DNA of 24,110 bases from the NCBI GenBank assembly GCA_023386795.1, contig JAEWJB010000046.1, forward strand, positions 1 to 24,110, written 5' to 3'. The translations under genes and the position numbers were made by a program. The notes below the pieces were generated by a model. The model had not been told where the DNA came from, ran no database searches, and saw only the letters and a list, made by a program, of their open reading frames with translations. Below, one piece after another: positions 1 to 9,096 of this stretch; the stretch's first letter is position 1, and every line of letters begins with the position of its first letter. The DNA is from Pseudomonadota bacterium (lineage in GTDB: Bacteria > Pseudomonadota > Gammaproteobacteria > Xanthomonadales > Xanthomonadaceae).

Positions 1-74
1 CTTTCCGGGACCGTAGGCGACATGGATGTCGCCTACGGGCCTCCATGGATGGATTCACGGCGTGTCCCGGAAAG
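1..74 (+). repeat. REP-like palindromic repeat, left copy
   Basis: The element has perfect 11-bp terminal inverted repeats (ctttccgggac at 1-11 and gtcccggaaag at 64-74). Just inside is a perfect 12-bp hairpin (cgtaggcgacat at 12-23, atgtcgcctacg at 26-37, 2-nt loop), followed by a ccatggatgg segment near 43-52. A second copy in opposite orientation lies at 14574-14639. It begins at the window edge, so it may extend further left and any target duplication cannot be checked. It sits 3' of the GH95 gene and could also act as a 3' mRNA stabiliser or terminator. Membership of a named REP family is not established. Confidence 0.85.
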
Positions 75-124
75 GGCCCGCCCCCGGACGCCACGCGACG
101 AGAACAAAACAGCCACCCCCAAGA

Positions 125-2503
125 TCAAGCGCGAACCAACCGCCCTTCGACAACCCGCAACGAAGCGCCCCGCCCCGCTTTCAGGTCGACGGAGACCACC
201 TGCTCCCCGTAGACCAACTCGTACCGCCCACCGGAATCACTGCGCAATACCGCCTCGACCAACACGCCCTCAGCCCACCGCAGATCCACCGACGCGGCCC
301 CGCGCACCCGCAGCCCCTTCACCTCGCCCTGCGGCCAGGCCTTCGGCAAGGCGGGCAGCAGGAACACGCTCCCGCCCCAGCTCTGCAGCAGCATCTCGGT
401 GATCCCGGCCGTGCCGCCGAAATTGCCGTCGATCTGGAACGGCGGATGCGCATCGAACAGGTTGGGATAGCTGCGCTCCGGCGCCAACAGCAGTTGCAGT
501 ATCTGGTACGCGTGCTCCCCGTCGCGCAACCGCGCCCACAGGTTCAAGCGCCAGCCGATCCCCCAGCCGGTGGCGTTGTCCCCGCGGATCTCCAGCGAAC
601 GCCTCGCCGCCGCCGCCAGCGCCGGCGTGTCGCGCACGTTGACCTGGCTGGAAGGGTGCAGCGCATACAGATGCGATACGTGCCGATGGTGGATCTCCGG
701 CGCTTCCATGTCCCAGTCCTGCTGCCACTCCTGCAGCTGGCCTGCCTTGCCGATGCGGTTCGGCGGCAGTTGCTGGCGCAGCGCCGCCAACTTCTGAGCG
801 AATGCCTCGTCCACTCCCAGCAGCTTGCTCATCGCGATGCACTGCGCGAACAGGTCACGCAGGATCTGCGCATCCATCGTCGGGCCGGCACACAGCGCCG
901 CGCCGAACGGATGCTGGTTTTCTGGCGAGATCGACGGATTGGTCACCATCGCCCCGGTATTCGGGTCGCGCACCAGCGTGGCCACGAAGAATTCCGCCGC
1001 GCCCTTGAACAGCGGATAGATCTTCTCCAGGTAGGCCCGGTCGCGCCCGTAATCCCAGCGGTCCCACAGCTGCTGCAACAACCACGCCCCGCCGGTCGGC
1101 CACAGGCTCCACTGCGCACCGTCGATGGGGCCTGCCGAGCGCCACAGGTCGGTGTTGTTGTGCACCACCCAGCCCGGCGCGTCGTACATCGCCTTCGCCG
1201 TGTGCGCACCGGTCTGCGAGAGCTCGAACAGCATCCGCTCCAGCGGCTCCACGCACTCGTGCAGGGCGTTCGCCTCCGCCGGCCAGTAATTCATCTCGGT
1301 GTTGATGTTGACCGTGTACTTGCTCTCCCACGGCGGCGACATCAACTCGTTCCAGATGCCCTGCAGGTTCGCCGGCTGGCTGCCGGCGCGCGAGCTGCAG
1401 ATCAGCAGGTAGCGCCCGTACTGGTGGTACAGCGCCGCCAGCTGCGGGTCACCGCCGGCCGCGAAGTCGCGCACGCGCTCGTGCGTGGGTCGCTTCATCG
1501 CCTCGCTGCGCCCCAGGTCGATCGACACGCGGCGGAACAGGCTGCGATGCGCGGCCAGGTGGTCTTCGCGCAGCTTCGCGTAAGGCAGTTTGCGCGCCGC
1601 GGCCAGCTGCGTGGCGGTGATCGCCAGCGGGTCACCACTGACGTCATCGAAACGCTTGTAGCTGGTGGCCGCGGTAAGCAGCAGCACCAGTTCGTCCGCG
1701 CCCTCGATGCGGATGCGGTCGCGCCGCAGTGTCACCTTGCCGCCCTTGGCCAGCGGCAGCACGCGCAGCGCGAACGAGAGTTTTCCCTCGATCCCCTCGC
1801 GGCCCTGGTTGCGACCGGCGAACAGCAGCCCGTCGCCGTCCACCGTAACCTCGCCGTCCTGCGGGCTGTCGATGCCCACGCGCAGCGAGATGCCGCCGGG
1901 CTTGTCGGTACTCAGCCGCACCACGATGCATTGCGCATCGGGCGAAACGAACACTTCGCGCAGGTGGTTGCGTCCTTCCGAACGGAAGCGCGTGGTCGCC
2001 GTGGCACTGTCCAGGTCCAGCTCGCGGCGATACCCGGCCGCGCCGTCGGCGCGATCGAAATCCAGCAGCAGGTCGGCCAGCGGCTGGTACGGCATCTGCT
2101 TGAGCGGACGCGACAGCATGCCCGCGTCGGCCAGCGCCTCGCCTTCGGCGTAGCGGCCGGCGAATACCAGCTCGCGCACCTTCGGCAACGTCTCCAACGC
2201 CTTCGGGTTGGTGGCGTCGTAAGGACCGCCCGCATACAAGGTGTCCTCGTTGAGCTGCAGGCGCTCGTGCGCCAGCCCGCCCCACACCATCGCGCCGAGG
2301 CGGCCATTGCCGACCGGTAGCGCCTCCACCCATTCGGTGGCCGGGCGCGGATACCACAACACCAGTTCGCCCTCCGACGCCACCGGCGGCGGCACCGTCG
2401 GGAGGGAACGGTGCGCCGCCAGCACACCAGGGGCTGCCACCATCGCGGCAGCCCCCAGTCCCACGGCCTTGCACAGTTCGCGACGACTCAGTTCCAAGGC
2501 CAT
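125..2503 (-). CDS. GH95 alpha-L-fucosidase (xyloglucan locus)
   Basis: A 792-aa glycoside hydrolase family 95 protein. GH95 enzymes are inverting 1,2-alpha-L-fucosidases (some act on alpha-L-galactose), so it is expected to remove the terminal fucose of xyloglucan side chains. The catalytic set known in the family is recognisable: an N-x-N pair (N399, N401) in VNINTEMNYW, a Glu acid candidate (E528) in SPENQHP, and the Asp (D692) in QIDGNFGG. The family N-terminal beta-sandwich spans roughly 45-285, before the helical barrel. The N-terminus has a twin-arginine-like motif (SRRELCK, residues 6-12) and a hydrophobic stretch to about residue 30, suggesting Tat export to the periplasm, unlike its Sec or lipoprotein neighbours. 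The start has GGAG upstream and lies 13 nt after the GH31 stop, so it is the last gene of the operon. Family assignment is firm; fucose specificity is inferred from family and context. Confidence 0.95.
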   Translation of the reverse strand: MALELSRRELCKAVGLGAAAMVAAPGVLAAHRSLPTVPPPVASEGELVLWYPRPATEWVEALPVGNGRLGAMVWGGLAHERLQLNEDTLYAGGPYDATNPKALETLPKVRELVFAGRYAEGEALADAGMLSRPLKQMPYQPLADLLLDFDRADGAAGYRRELDLDSATATTRFRSEGRNHLREVFVSPDAQCIVVRLSTDKPGGISLRVGIDSPQDGEVTVDGDGLLFAGRNQGREGIEGKLSFALRVLPLAKGGKVTLRRDRIRIEGADELVLLLTAATSYKRFDDVSGDPLAITATQLAAARKLPYAKLREDHLAAHRSLFRRVSIDLGRSEAMKRPTHERVRDFAAGGDPQLAALYHQYGRYLLICSSRAGSQPANLQGIWNELMSPPWESKYTVNINTEMNYWPAEANALHECVEPLERMLFELSQTGAHTAKAMYDAPGWVVHNNTDLWRSAGPIDGAQWSLWPTGGAWLLQQLWDRWDYGRDRAYLEKIYPLFKGAAEFFVATLVRDPNTGAMVTNPSISPENQHPFGAALCAGPTMDAQILRDLFAQCIAMSKLLGVDEAFAQKLAALRQQLPPNRIGKAGQLQEWQQDWDMEAPEIHHRHVSHLYALHPSSQVNVRDTPALAAAARRSLEIRGDNATGWGIGWRLNLWARLRDGEHAYQILQLLLAPERSYPNLFDAHPPFQIDGNFGGTAGITEMLLQSWGGSVFLLPALPKAWPQGEVKGLRVRGAASVDLRWAEGVLVEAVLRSDSGGRYELVYGEQVVSVDLKAGRGASLRVVEGRLVRA

Positions 2504-2516
2504 GGGATCGCTCCGC

Positions 2517-5381
2517 TTACTTGCGCTTCACCACGACCGCCTTGCCGGCGTACTGCACCTGGGTATCGGCCTTCGGCTCCAGCTGGCCGGCGTCCTCGCG
2601 CGGTCCGCTGACGAAGCGCACCTTGAACGTGCGCTTGGCCTGCATGCCCGGCCACTGGCCTTCGCGCGCGCCGATGCGCAGCTCGCCCTTGGCCTCGTCC
2701 CACGCCAGCGGGATGCGGCTGAACTCGCCCTTCTCGTAGCCGTAGCCCAGGCCATCGTCCTCGTACAGCGAGAACGCGCCGTCGGCGCCGGTGTAGACCA
2801 CGAGGGTCACCGGGGCATCGGCCTGCTGGTCGACGTACTGCTGCACCGGGCCGGTCGGCACGATGGCGCCGGCCCGCACGAACAGCGGCATGCGCTCGAT
2901 CGGCGCGGCAGCGGTGATCGACTGGCCGCCCTCGTATCGCTTGCCGGTGTAAAAGTCGAGCCAGGACGTGCCGGCCGGCAGGTACACCTGGCGCGAAGTG
3001 GCGCCGAACTCGGTAACCGGGGCGACCAGGAAGGCCGGGCCGAACAGGTACTCGTCGTTGAGGTCGGCGACCTTGGCGTCGTTGGGGAAGTCCATCATCA
3101 GCCCGCGCATCATTACGCCGTCGCGGTGATACGTATCGCCGGCCAGCGTGTAGATGTAGGGCATGAGCGTGTAGCGCAGGCGGTCGTAGTACGCCATCGA
3201 GGCATAGAACGGCGTGCCTTCCGGGGCGATGTTCCAGATCTCGCGGTACGGGAACTGGCCATGCGAGCGGAACAGCGGCACGAAGGCGCCGAACTGGAAC
3301 CAGCGCGTCTGCAGTTCACGCCATTCCGGCAGGTGCGCCGGGTCCTGGTTCTCGTAGCGCTTCTCCACCGAGAAGCCACCGATGTCGAAGGTCCAGTTCG
3401 GCAGGCCCGACATCGACAGGTTCACGCCGGCGGAGATCTGCTCCTTCATGTTGTCCCAGCGCGAAACGATGTCGCCGCTCCACACCGCCACCGCGTTGCG
3501 CTGCGTGCCGGCATAGCCCTTGCGCGAGAGGATGAACACGCGCTTGTTGTCGGCCTCGCGATCGCCCTCGTACACGCCCTGCGTGTGCGGCAGCGGATAG
3601 GCGTTGAAGTACTCGGTCGAGGACCCCAGTGCGTTCGGGGTCAGGCGCTCCTTGCGGGTGCCCACGTCGAGGTTGGAATGGATGTCCGGCTCGTCGGCGT
3701 CCATCCACCAGGCATCGATGCCCTTGCTGTTGAGCTTCTCGTTGATCTGGCGCCAGTAGATCTTCTGCGCCTCGACGGCGAACGGGTCATAGAAGGCGTT
3801 GAGGTAGCCGTTGCCGATCCAGTCCAGTTCGCCGGCCTCCACGTTCTTGGTGAACATGTAGCCCTTCGACGCCAGTTCCTTGTAGTTGTCCGTGTTCGGA
3901 TAGAACTTGGGCCAGATCGAAATCATCATGTGGGTGTTGTGGTCATGGAAGTACTTGACCATCGCATCCGGGTCGGGCCAGAACTGCTTGTCGAAGTCGT
4001 GCGAACCCCACGCATCCACCGGCCAGTACGACCAGTCGAGCACGATGTTGTCCAGCGGCAGGTTGCGGCGGCGGTACTCGGCCACCACGTCCTCCATCTC
4101 CTTCTGGTTCTTGTAGCGCTCGCGGCTCTGCCAGAAGCCGTAGGCCCACTTGGGCAGCAGCACGGCCTTGCCGGTCAGCGTGCGGTAGCCGCCGATGACC
4201 TGGTCGGCATTGGCGCCGGCCACGAAGTAGTAGTCGATGATCTGCCCGGCCTCGGACCACAGCGACAGGTCCTTGGCCTCGGCGGCCGGCAGCGGGTCGC
4301 GATGCAGCAGCGCGATGTAGCTCGGGTCGATCAGGTCCCACTCCACCTTGACGTGGTGGCGCTGGCCCGGCTCCAGTGCCAGGGTGAACTCGTGATGCCA
4401 CGGGTTCCAGTTCTGGCGCCAGCGGTCGAGCACCAGCTTGCCGTCCACCCACAGCTTGGCGTACTCGCTGGAGTACAGCGAGAAGCTGTGCTCACCGCCG
4501 CTCAACGCCTCGATGTCGCCTTCCCAGCTGACCGTGGCGCGCCCTTCCTTGGCCGGCTTGGCCTTGGCCGGGAACTTCACCAGGTCCTTGATGTATTCGT
4601 AGTTGATCTCGCTTTCGCGGCGCTCGACCACCTGCTTGCCGTTGACCGAATAGCGCGCGGTCAGCGCGCCCGGCTTGCCCTTGGCGTCATACAGCTTGAG
4701 GGACTTGTCCAGCGGCTGCAGGCCGCGCGGGTCGCCCAGGCGGGTGATGGAGTTGTTGTCCCACAGGATGCCGTAGTTGCGGCTGGAGACGAGGAACGGC
4801 ACGGCCAGGTCGATATTGCTCTGCAGCAGCTCGACGTTGCGGCCCTTCTGGTCCATCCAGCCCTGCTGGTGCTGGCCGAAGCCGTACAGGCCCTCCCCGT
4901 CGGGGGAAGTGAAGCGCTGGCGCGTGCTCAGCAGGCCGTCCTTGCCGTCGACCTTGATCGGGGTGAAGGTGCGCCCACCGGCCACTTCGGAGAGCACTTC
5001 CTTGCCGCTGGCGTCGGTGAAGCTGACATGGCCATCGGCGGTGGAGACATGCGCAGTGACCTGGGCGGTCTTCAGCTGCACTTCCCCGCCCTGCTCGGCC
5101 ACCTGGAAGGACGGCACCGGCTTGCCGGTCGGCGCGCGCATCAGGCTCTCGGAGCGCTTGAACTCGCCCTTCGGATCGGCGCTGACACGGATGATGCCCT
5201 CATCGACCACCTGCAGCCGCACCGCGGCCGCGCCGGCCTGCGCCGGCTTGACCACCACGCCTTCGGCATTGCGCTGCACCTGCTGCGCGTGGGCGGTGCC
5301 GGCCAGCGCCAGTGCCGCCAGCGAAACCGCCAGCCCCTGCGCCAGCGCTCGCCGCTGGATACCTTGATTGCCGTGTCGCAT
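2517..5381 (-). CDS. GH31 alpha-xylosidase with PA14-like insertion
   Basis: A 954-aa GH31 protein that resembles bacterial xyloglucan alpha-xylosidases, which release xylose from the non-reducing end of xyloglucan oligosaccharides. Numbering from the ATG at 5381, the nucleophile is D561 in WWMDADEPD and the acid/base is D637 in WSGDI. A conserved barrel strand reads DNIVLDWSYWPVDAWG near 444-458. A PA14-like module, seen in xyloglucan-active GH31 enzymes, occupies roughly 280-365 (GEHSFSLYSSEYAKLWVDG). A Sec signal ends at AHA, about residue 32. An in-frame GTG lies 6 nt upstream, but AGGGAG sits 5 nt before the ATG and would touch the GTG, so the ATG is preferred. It lies 64 nt after the GH35 stop and 13 nt before GH95. 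It probably acts in the periplasm. Alpha-xylosidase rather than alpha-glucosidase activity is inferred from the PA14 module and the neighbours. Confidence 0.95.
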   Translation of the reverse strand: MRHGNQGIQRRALAQGLAVSLAALALAGTAHAQQVQRNAEGVVVKPAQAGAAAVRLQVVDEGIIRVSADPKGEFKRSESLMRAPTGKPVPSFQVAEQGGEVQLKTAQVTAHVSTADGHVSFTDASGKEVLSEVAGGRTFTPIKVDGKDGLLSTRQRFTSPDGEGLYGFGQHQQGWMDQKGRNVELLQSNIDLAVPFLVSSRNYGILWDNNSITRLGDPRGLQPLDKSLKLYDAKGKPGALTARYSVNGKQVVERRESEINYEYIKDLVKFPAKAKPAKEGRATVSWEGDIEALSGGEHSFSLYSSEYAKLWVDGKLVLDRWRQNWNPWHHEFTLALEPGQRHHVKVEWDLIDPSYIALLHRDPLPAAEAKDLSLWSEAGQIIDYYFVAGANADQVIGGYRTLTGKAVLLPKWAYGFWQSRERYKNQKEMEDVVAEYRRRNLPLDNIVLDWSYWPVDAWGSHDFDKQFWPDPDAMVKYFHDHNTHMMISIWPKFYPNTDNYKELASKGYMFTKNVEAGELDWIGNGYLNAFYDPFAVEAQKIYWRQINEKLNSKGIDAWWMDADEPDIHSNLDVGTRKERLTPNALGSSTEYFNAYPLPHTQGVYEGDREADNKRVFILSRKGYAGTQRNAVAVWSGDIVSRWDNMKEQISAGVNLSMSGLPNWTFDIGGFSVEKRYENQDPAHLPEWRELQTRWFQFGAFVPLFRSHGQFPYREIWNIAPEGTPFYASMAYYDRLRYTLMPYIYTLAGDTYHRDGVMMRGLMMDFPNDAKVADLNDEYLFGPAFLVAPVTEFGATSRQVYLPAGTSWLDFYTGKRYEGGQSITAAAPIERMPLFVRAGAIVPTGPVQQYVDQQADAPVTLVVYTGADGAFSLYEDDGLGYGYEKGEFSRIPLAWDEAKGELRIGAREGQWPGMQAKRTFKVRFVSGPREDAGQLEPKADTQVQYAGKAVVVKRK

Positions 5382-5410
5382 GTTCACTCCCTATTTGTAA
5401 TGCGTGGGTA

Positions 5411-5435
5411 GCGCGCCGATGCTTCGCCGGCGCGC
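5411..5435 (-). other. Intercistronic hairpin between GH35 and GH31
   Basis: A perfect 8-bp inverted repeat (gcgcgccg at 5411-5418, cggcgcgc at 5428-5435, 9-nt loop) fills most of the 64-nt gap between the GH35 stop and the GH31 start. No T-run follows it on the minus strand, so it is not a classical terminator. It could protect the upstream mRNA or alter relative expression. Confidence 0.55.
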
Positions 5436-5445
5436 CCTCTTGGTG

Positions 5446-7158
5446 TTATTTCCAGGTCGCCAGCTTGATCTTCAGCAGCGTGTCGGCGCTGGAGAAGTTG
5501 ACGCCGTAGTCGGTCTGGTCGCCGTTCCAGTTGCGTTGGAACACCCATTGGCCGTCCGCGTCGTAATACCCTTCCTCCACGCGGTCGTAGAGCATGTTGG
5601 CCGTGGCTTCGCTGGCCGGGTGCAGGGTCACGCGGGCGTGGTAGCCGGTGACGAGGAACTCGTCCGGGCCGAGCTCGGCGATCAGCGCCGCGCCCACCGG
5701 CTCGGGGTTGCCCGGCGGCTCGCCCTGAAACCAGAACTGCGGCACGCCGTACATGACGGTGGCCGACCAGCGCTCGTTGAGCCGGATCTCCTGCACGGCC
5801 TGGCCCGGCTGCTCGGCCACGCCATGCAGCTTGCCCTCGCTGGAGGCCTTGGCGAACGCCGGGAAGCCCAGCTTGACCAGCCGGTAGCCCAGCGCGAACG
5901 GCGCCAGCGCTTCCTTGTCGATGTGCTTGGCGCCAAGCGGGTAGTTGCTGTAACGCGTGTAGTCGATGCCGAACGCCGACCAGCCGATGCCGTCATGGCC
6001 CAGCGCCGGGAACAGGTAGCGCGCGTACTCGGCCTTGTTGCCGGTCTCGGCGACGAACAGCGGGTTGTCCGGGCGCGCGTAACGGTCGAGCACCGTGGTG
6101 TACATCAGGTACTCGGGCATGTAGATGTCCGGCGCCAGCAGGTCGATATGCGGGCCGGCGGCCTTCCACACGTCGAGCACGTTGTCGGTCGGGCCACCGC
6201 TGGCGTACTTGCCCGGCTGGCCCGGGTTGAAGGGCCCACGCAGCGCGCCGTTGACGTACATGGGCAGCGGGTACTCGGCCTTGCCGGCTTCGGCCACCTG
6301 GTCGATGAAGCGCGCGATGTGCCAGGCGTGGAAGAACTCGTCCGCATCGCCACCGAATACCTCGGACCACGTGCCCGGCTGCTTGCCGAGCTTCTTCAGC
6401 AGCGCGTCCGGCACCGGGCCGTTGAATGCTTCCTGCGCCATCGGCGAGAAGTCGCGCACGCTGCCGTAGGTACCCGGCTCGTTCTCCGGCTGCACCATGA
6501 TGACGGTGCGCTGCGGGTCGGCCTGCTTGAGGTGCTTCATCAGCGCCACGAATGCCTTGCGGTCGGCGTCCAGCGTCTGTTTGCCCAGCGGAGAGAGCGA
6601 ACCGATGCTGCGGCCATCGGCGGTGACCACGCGCGGGAAGCGCTGGTTGTCGGTCTTCACCCAATGCGGCGTGTAGGCCGGGCCGTTGTTCTTCCAGGTG
6701 CCGAACCACAGCAGCACCAGGCGCACGTCATGTTCGCGCGCCTGCTTGAGCAGGGTATCGACGAAGGAGAAGTCGAACTTGCCCTCCTCCGCTTCGATCT
6801 GCTCCCAGGCGATCGGCACCTGCACGGTGTTCGGGCCGATGTCGGCCATGGCCGGCCACACCTGTTCCAGCGCGGCGGGATAATTGGAGGAATTGTTCAC
6901 CTGCGCGCCGAGGATCAGGTACGGCTTACCGTCCACCAGCAGCGTGTGCTTGCCGTCCTGGCTGATCAGCTGCGGGATTGGCGCTTCCTTGCCCTGCGGC
7001 GCGGCGCCCTTGGCGGGCGCGCTCGCGGCCGAGGCGTCGGCATGGGCCGGCGCGGCCGCCTGCTCGGTGCGCTGGCAGCCACCCAGTGCCAGCAGCAGCA
7101 TCGTCGAAAGAACCAGCGGGCGCACGGCGCGGGCGCGGCGGGAAGAAGAATGCGTCAT
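5446..7158 (-). CDS. GH35 beta-galactosidase, lipoprotein
   Basis: A 570-aa GH35-family protein expected to remove the beta-1,2-galactosyl residues of xyloglucan side chains. The retaining acid/base Glu is E227 in VQPENEPG, and the nucleophile candidate is E371 in FVAETGNK. The region after about 400 looks like the C-terminal beta domain found in this bacterial subgroup. The N-terminus is a lipoprotein signal with lipobox LGGC (C28), followed by an Ala-rich linker to about residue 60. The mature enzyme is therefore membrane-anchored, facing the periplasm or the cell surface. The start has GGAG about 9 nt upstream and lies 15 nt after the CE20 stop. Family is clear; linkage specificity comes from the locus. 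Confidence 0.93.
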   Translation of the reverse strand: MTHSSSRRARAVRPLVLSTMLLLALGGCQRTEQAAAPAHADASAASAPAKGAAPQGKEAPIPQLISQDGKHTLLVDGKPYLILGAQVNNSSNYPAALEQVWPAMADIGPNTVQVPIAWEQIEAEEGKFDFSFVDTLLKQAREHDVRLVLLWFGTWKNNGPAYTPHWVKTDNQRFPRVVTADGRSIGSLSPLGKQTLDADRKAFVALMKHLKQADPQRTVIMVQPENEPGTYGSVRDFSPMAQEAFNGPVPDALLKKLGKQPGTWSEVFGGDADEFFHAWHIARFIDQVAEAGKAEYPLPMYVNGALRGPFNPGQPGKYASGGPTDNVLDVWKAAGPHIDLLAPDIYMPEYLMYTTVLDRYARPDNPLFVAETGNKAEYARYLFPALGHDGIGWSAFGIDYTRYSNYPLGAKHIDKEALAPFALGYRLVKLGFPAFAKASSEGKLHGVAEQPGQAVQEIRLNERWSATVMYGVPQFWFQGEPPGNPEPVGAALIAELGPDEFLVTGYHARVTLHPASEATANMLYDRVEEGYYDADGQWVFQRNWNGDQTDYGVNFSSADTLLKIKLATWK

Positions 7159-7173
7159 GCGGAAGGTCTCCGT

Positions 7174-9096
7174 TTACCAGCTGTCGGATCGGAACGGCGA
7201 AGCAGGCAGTTGCTCGCGGTTGACGAGATTGGCGGTGGGGCTGCCCTGCCAGCCGTAGCGCACCGCGACCGGCTGCGGCACGTCCGGGCTGCGCACGACC
7301 ACGCGAGCGCCCTCGATGCGTGCCTGCGCGGCGTGGAATTTCCGGTCGGCACCGGCCACCGCGAAGCCCGTCAGCTCTCCGCCGCCGCGCACGGCCAGGG
7401 CGCTGCCCTGCAGGTCGAAGCGCAGCGTGGCCGCGCCGTCGGCGAACTGCGCGCCGCTGAACACCGGACCGCTGTAGACCAGCCGCTCGCCGTAGGCGAC
7501 ATGGCGCGCCGCCAATGCCAGGCGATGGCCGACATCGCGCTTGTTGGTCGGGTGGATGTCCCCCGGATTGCCGATGTCGATGATGACCGCCTGCCCGGTG
7601 GCCGGCAGCGACAGGGTCTTGGACTGCGATTCGCGCAGCAGTGCCCACGGGCTGGTGTCGCCCTGGTCGGAGTGGTCGTCGAAATTGGCCAGCTGCACCC
7701 ACAGGAAGGGCAGCTCCGGCGCGCTCCGATCGGCGCGCCAGCTGCGGATCATCGTCGGGAACTGCTCGCGATAACGCACCGCGGCATTGTGGGCGAGCTT
7801 GGCGTTGGTCTCGCCCTGGTACCAGATCACGCCGCGCACCGGATAACGCTGCAGCGGGTGGATCATCACGTTGTAGAGCAGCGTCGGCTGCAGGTTCTTG
7901 TCGTCGATGGCCGAAATGGTGCCGCGCTCGGGACGGAACTTCCACGCACCATCGATCGGCCGCCGCGCGCCACCCTGCGGCTGCACGTACAGTTCGTCGG
8001 CCTCGCCGTGGATGCCGCCACCGCCGCCGGTGTCGAGCACCTTCACCGCGATGACGTTGCGGCCGGCATGCAGCGCGCTCGCCGGTACCGCATAGGCGCG
8101 CAGCGCGTCGTAGCTGTTCTCGGTGTGGCCGACCTGCTGGCCGTTGACGAAGGTGGTGTCGGTGTCGTCGATGCGCGCCACGCCCAACGTGATGCCGCGC
8201 TGGGCCTCGGCGGCGGTCAGCGTGAAGCTGCTGCGGTACCACGCCACGCCGTCCATGCCCGCGTAGCCGACGCTTTCCCAGTTGGCCGGCACCGGGATGC
8301 TGTCCCACGCCTTGTCGTCATAGGCAGGTTCGCGCCAGCCCTCGCTGCTCTGCCCGGCGGGCAGGCTGTAGCGGGCCAGTTTCTCGCGCGCACCGGCCAG
8401 CGCGGCTTCGTCGCGGCGGCGCATGTCCTCGCCCTGCCGCGCCAGCGCGGCCGCGTCGATGCCCTGCGACGCGGCGTCCATCCACGCTTCGATGGCGCTG
8501 CCGCCCCAGGTGCTGTCGATGATGCCGATCGGCACGCCGGTGCTTTCGCGCAAGTCTTGCGCGAAGTAATAGCCCACCGCCGAGAACTGCGGCGCATTGG
8601 CTGGGGTGGCGAGCTGCCAACTGCCACCGGCGAGTTCGTCCTCCGGCTGCGCCGACCACGACTTGGGCACCTTGAAGTGGCGGATCTTCGTGTCATGCGC
8701 GCTCGCCACCGCTGCCGCGCCGCCATCGGATTTCTCGAGCGGGAATTCCATGTTCGACTGGCCACTCGCCAGCCACACGTCGCCGATGAGGACGTTGGCC
8801 ACCTGCAACGTCGCGCCATCTCCCTGCACCTGCAGCACGTACGGGCCGCCGGCGGCGTGCGCCGGCAGCTTGGTCTGCCAACGGCCTGTTGCATCCGCCT
8901 TGGCGCTCGCCTGCTGGCCATCCAGGCGCACCGTCAGCGTGGCGCCGGGCGTGGCCCAGCCCCACACGGGAATCGGCTGGTCGCGCTGCAGCACGGCGCC
9001 CTCACCGAACAGCAGCGGCAGGCGCGGCGCGGCGACGGCCGGCAGGGAGGCGCCCAGGGCGAGGACCAGGGCGAGGCGTCGAAGCGGGAAGGTCAT
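7174..9096 (-). CDS. CE20-type acetylesterase (SGNH/sialate O-acetylesterase-like)
   Basis: A 640-aa SGNH hydrolase of the sialate O-acetylesterase type. The nucleophile block SGQSNM has Ser114, an IIDSTWGGSAIEAW block follows near 192-205, QGE is at 427-429, and the catalytic DIH is at 513-515. A jelly-roll-like insertion at about 240-370 splits the catalytic domain, which is the layout of the CE20 family, founded on the Xanthomonas xyloglucan acetylesterase. It should deacetylate galactosyl residues so that the GH35 can act. A Sec signal ends at VAA, about residue 23. The reading frame stays open upstream to 9432, but that part is antisense-like, low-complexity sequence inside the GH74 gene. 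ATG 9096 has GGAG 7 nt upstream and overlaps the GH74 stop by 4 nt (ATGA), suggesting translational coupling. Family confidence is high; the substrate is inferred from context. Confidence 0.93.
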   Translation of the reverse strand: MTFPLRRLALVLALGASLPAVAAPRLPLLFGEGAVLQRDQPIPVWGWATPGATLTVRLDGQQASAKADATGRWQTKLPAHAAGGPYVLQVQGDGATLQVANVLIGDVWLASGQSNMEFPLEKSDGGAAAVASAHDTKIRHFKVPKSWSAQPEDELAGGSWQLATPANAPQFSAVGYYFAQDLRESTGVPIGIIDSTWGGSAIEAWMDAASQGIDAAALARQGEDMRRRDEAALAGAREKLARYSLPAGQSSEGWREPAYDDKAWDSIPVPANWESVGYAGMDGVAWYRSSFTLTAAEAQRGITLGVARIDDTDTTFVNGQQVGHTENSYDALRAYAVPASALHAGRNVIAVKVLDTGGGGGIHGEADELYVQPQGGARRPIDGAWKFRPERGTISAIDDKNLQPTLLYNVMIHPLQRYPVRGVIWYQGETNAKLAHNAAVRYREQFPTMIRSWRADRSAPELPFLWVQLANFDDHSDQGDTSPWALLRESQSKTLSLPATGQAVIIDIGNPGDIHPTNKRDVGHRLALAARHVAYGERLVYSGPVFSGAQFADGAATLRFDLQGSALAVRGGGELTGFAVAGADRKFHAAQARIEGARVVVRSPDVPQPVAVRYGWQGSPTANLVNREQLPASPFRSDSW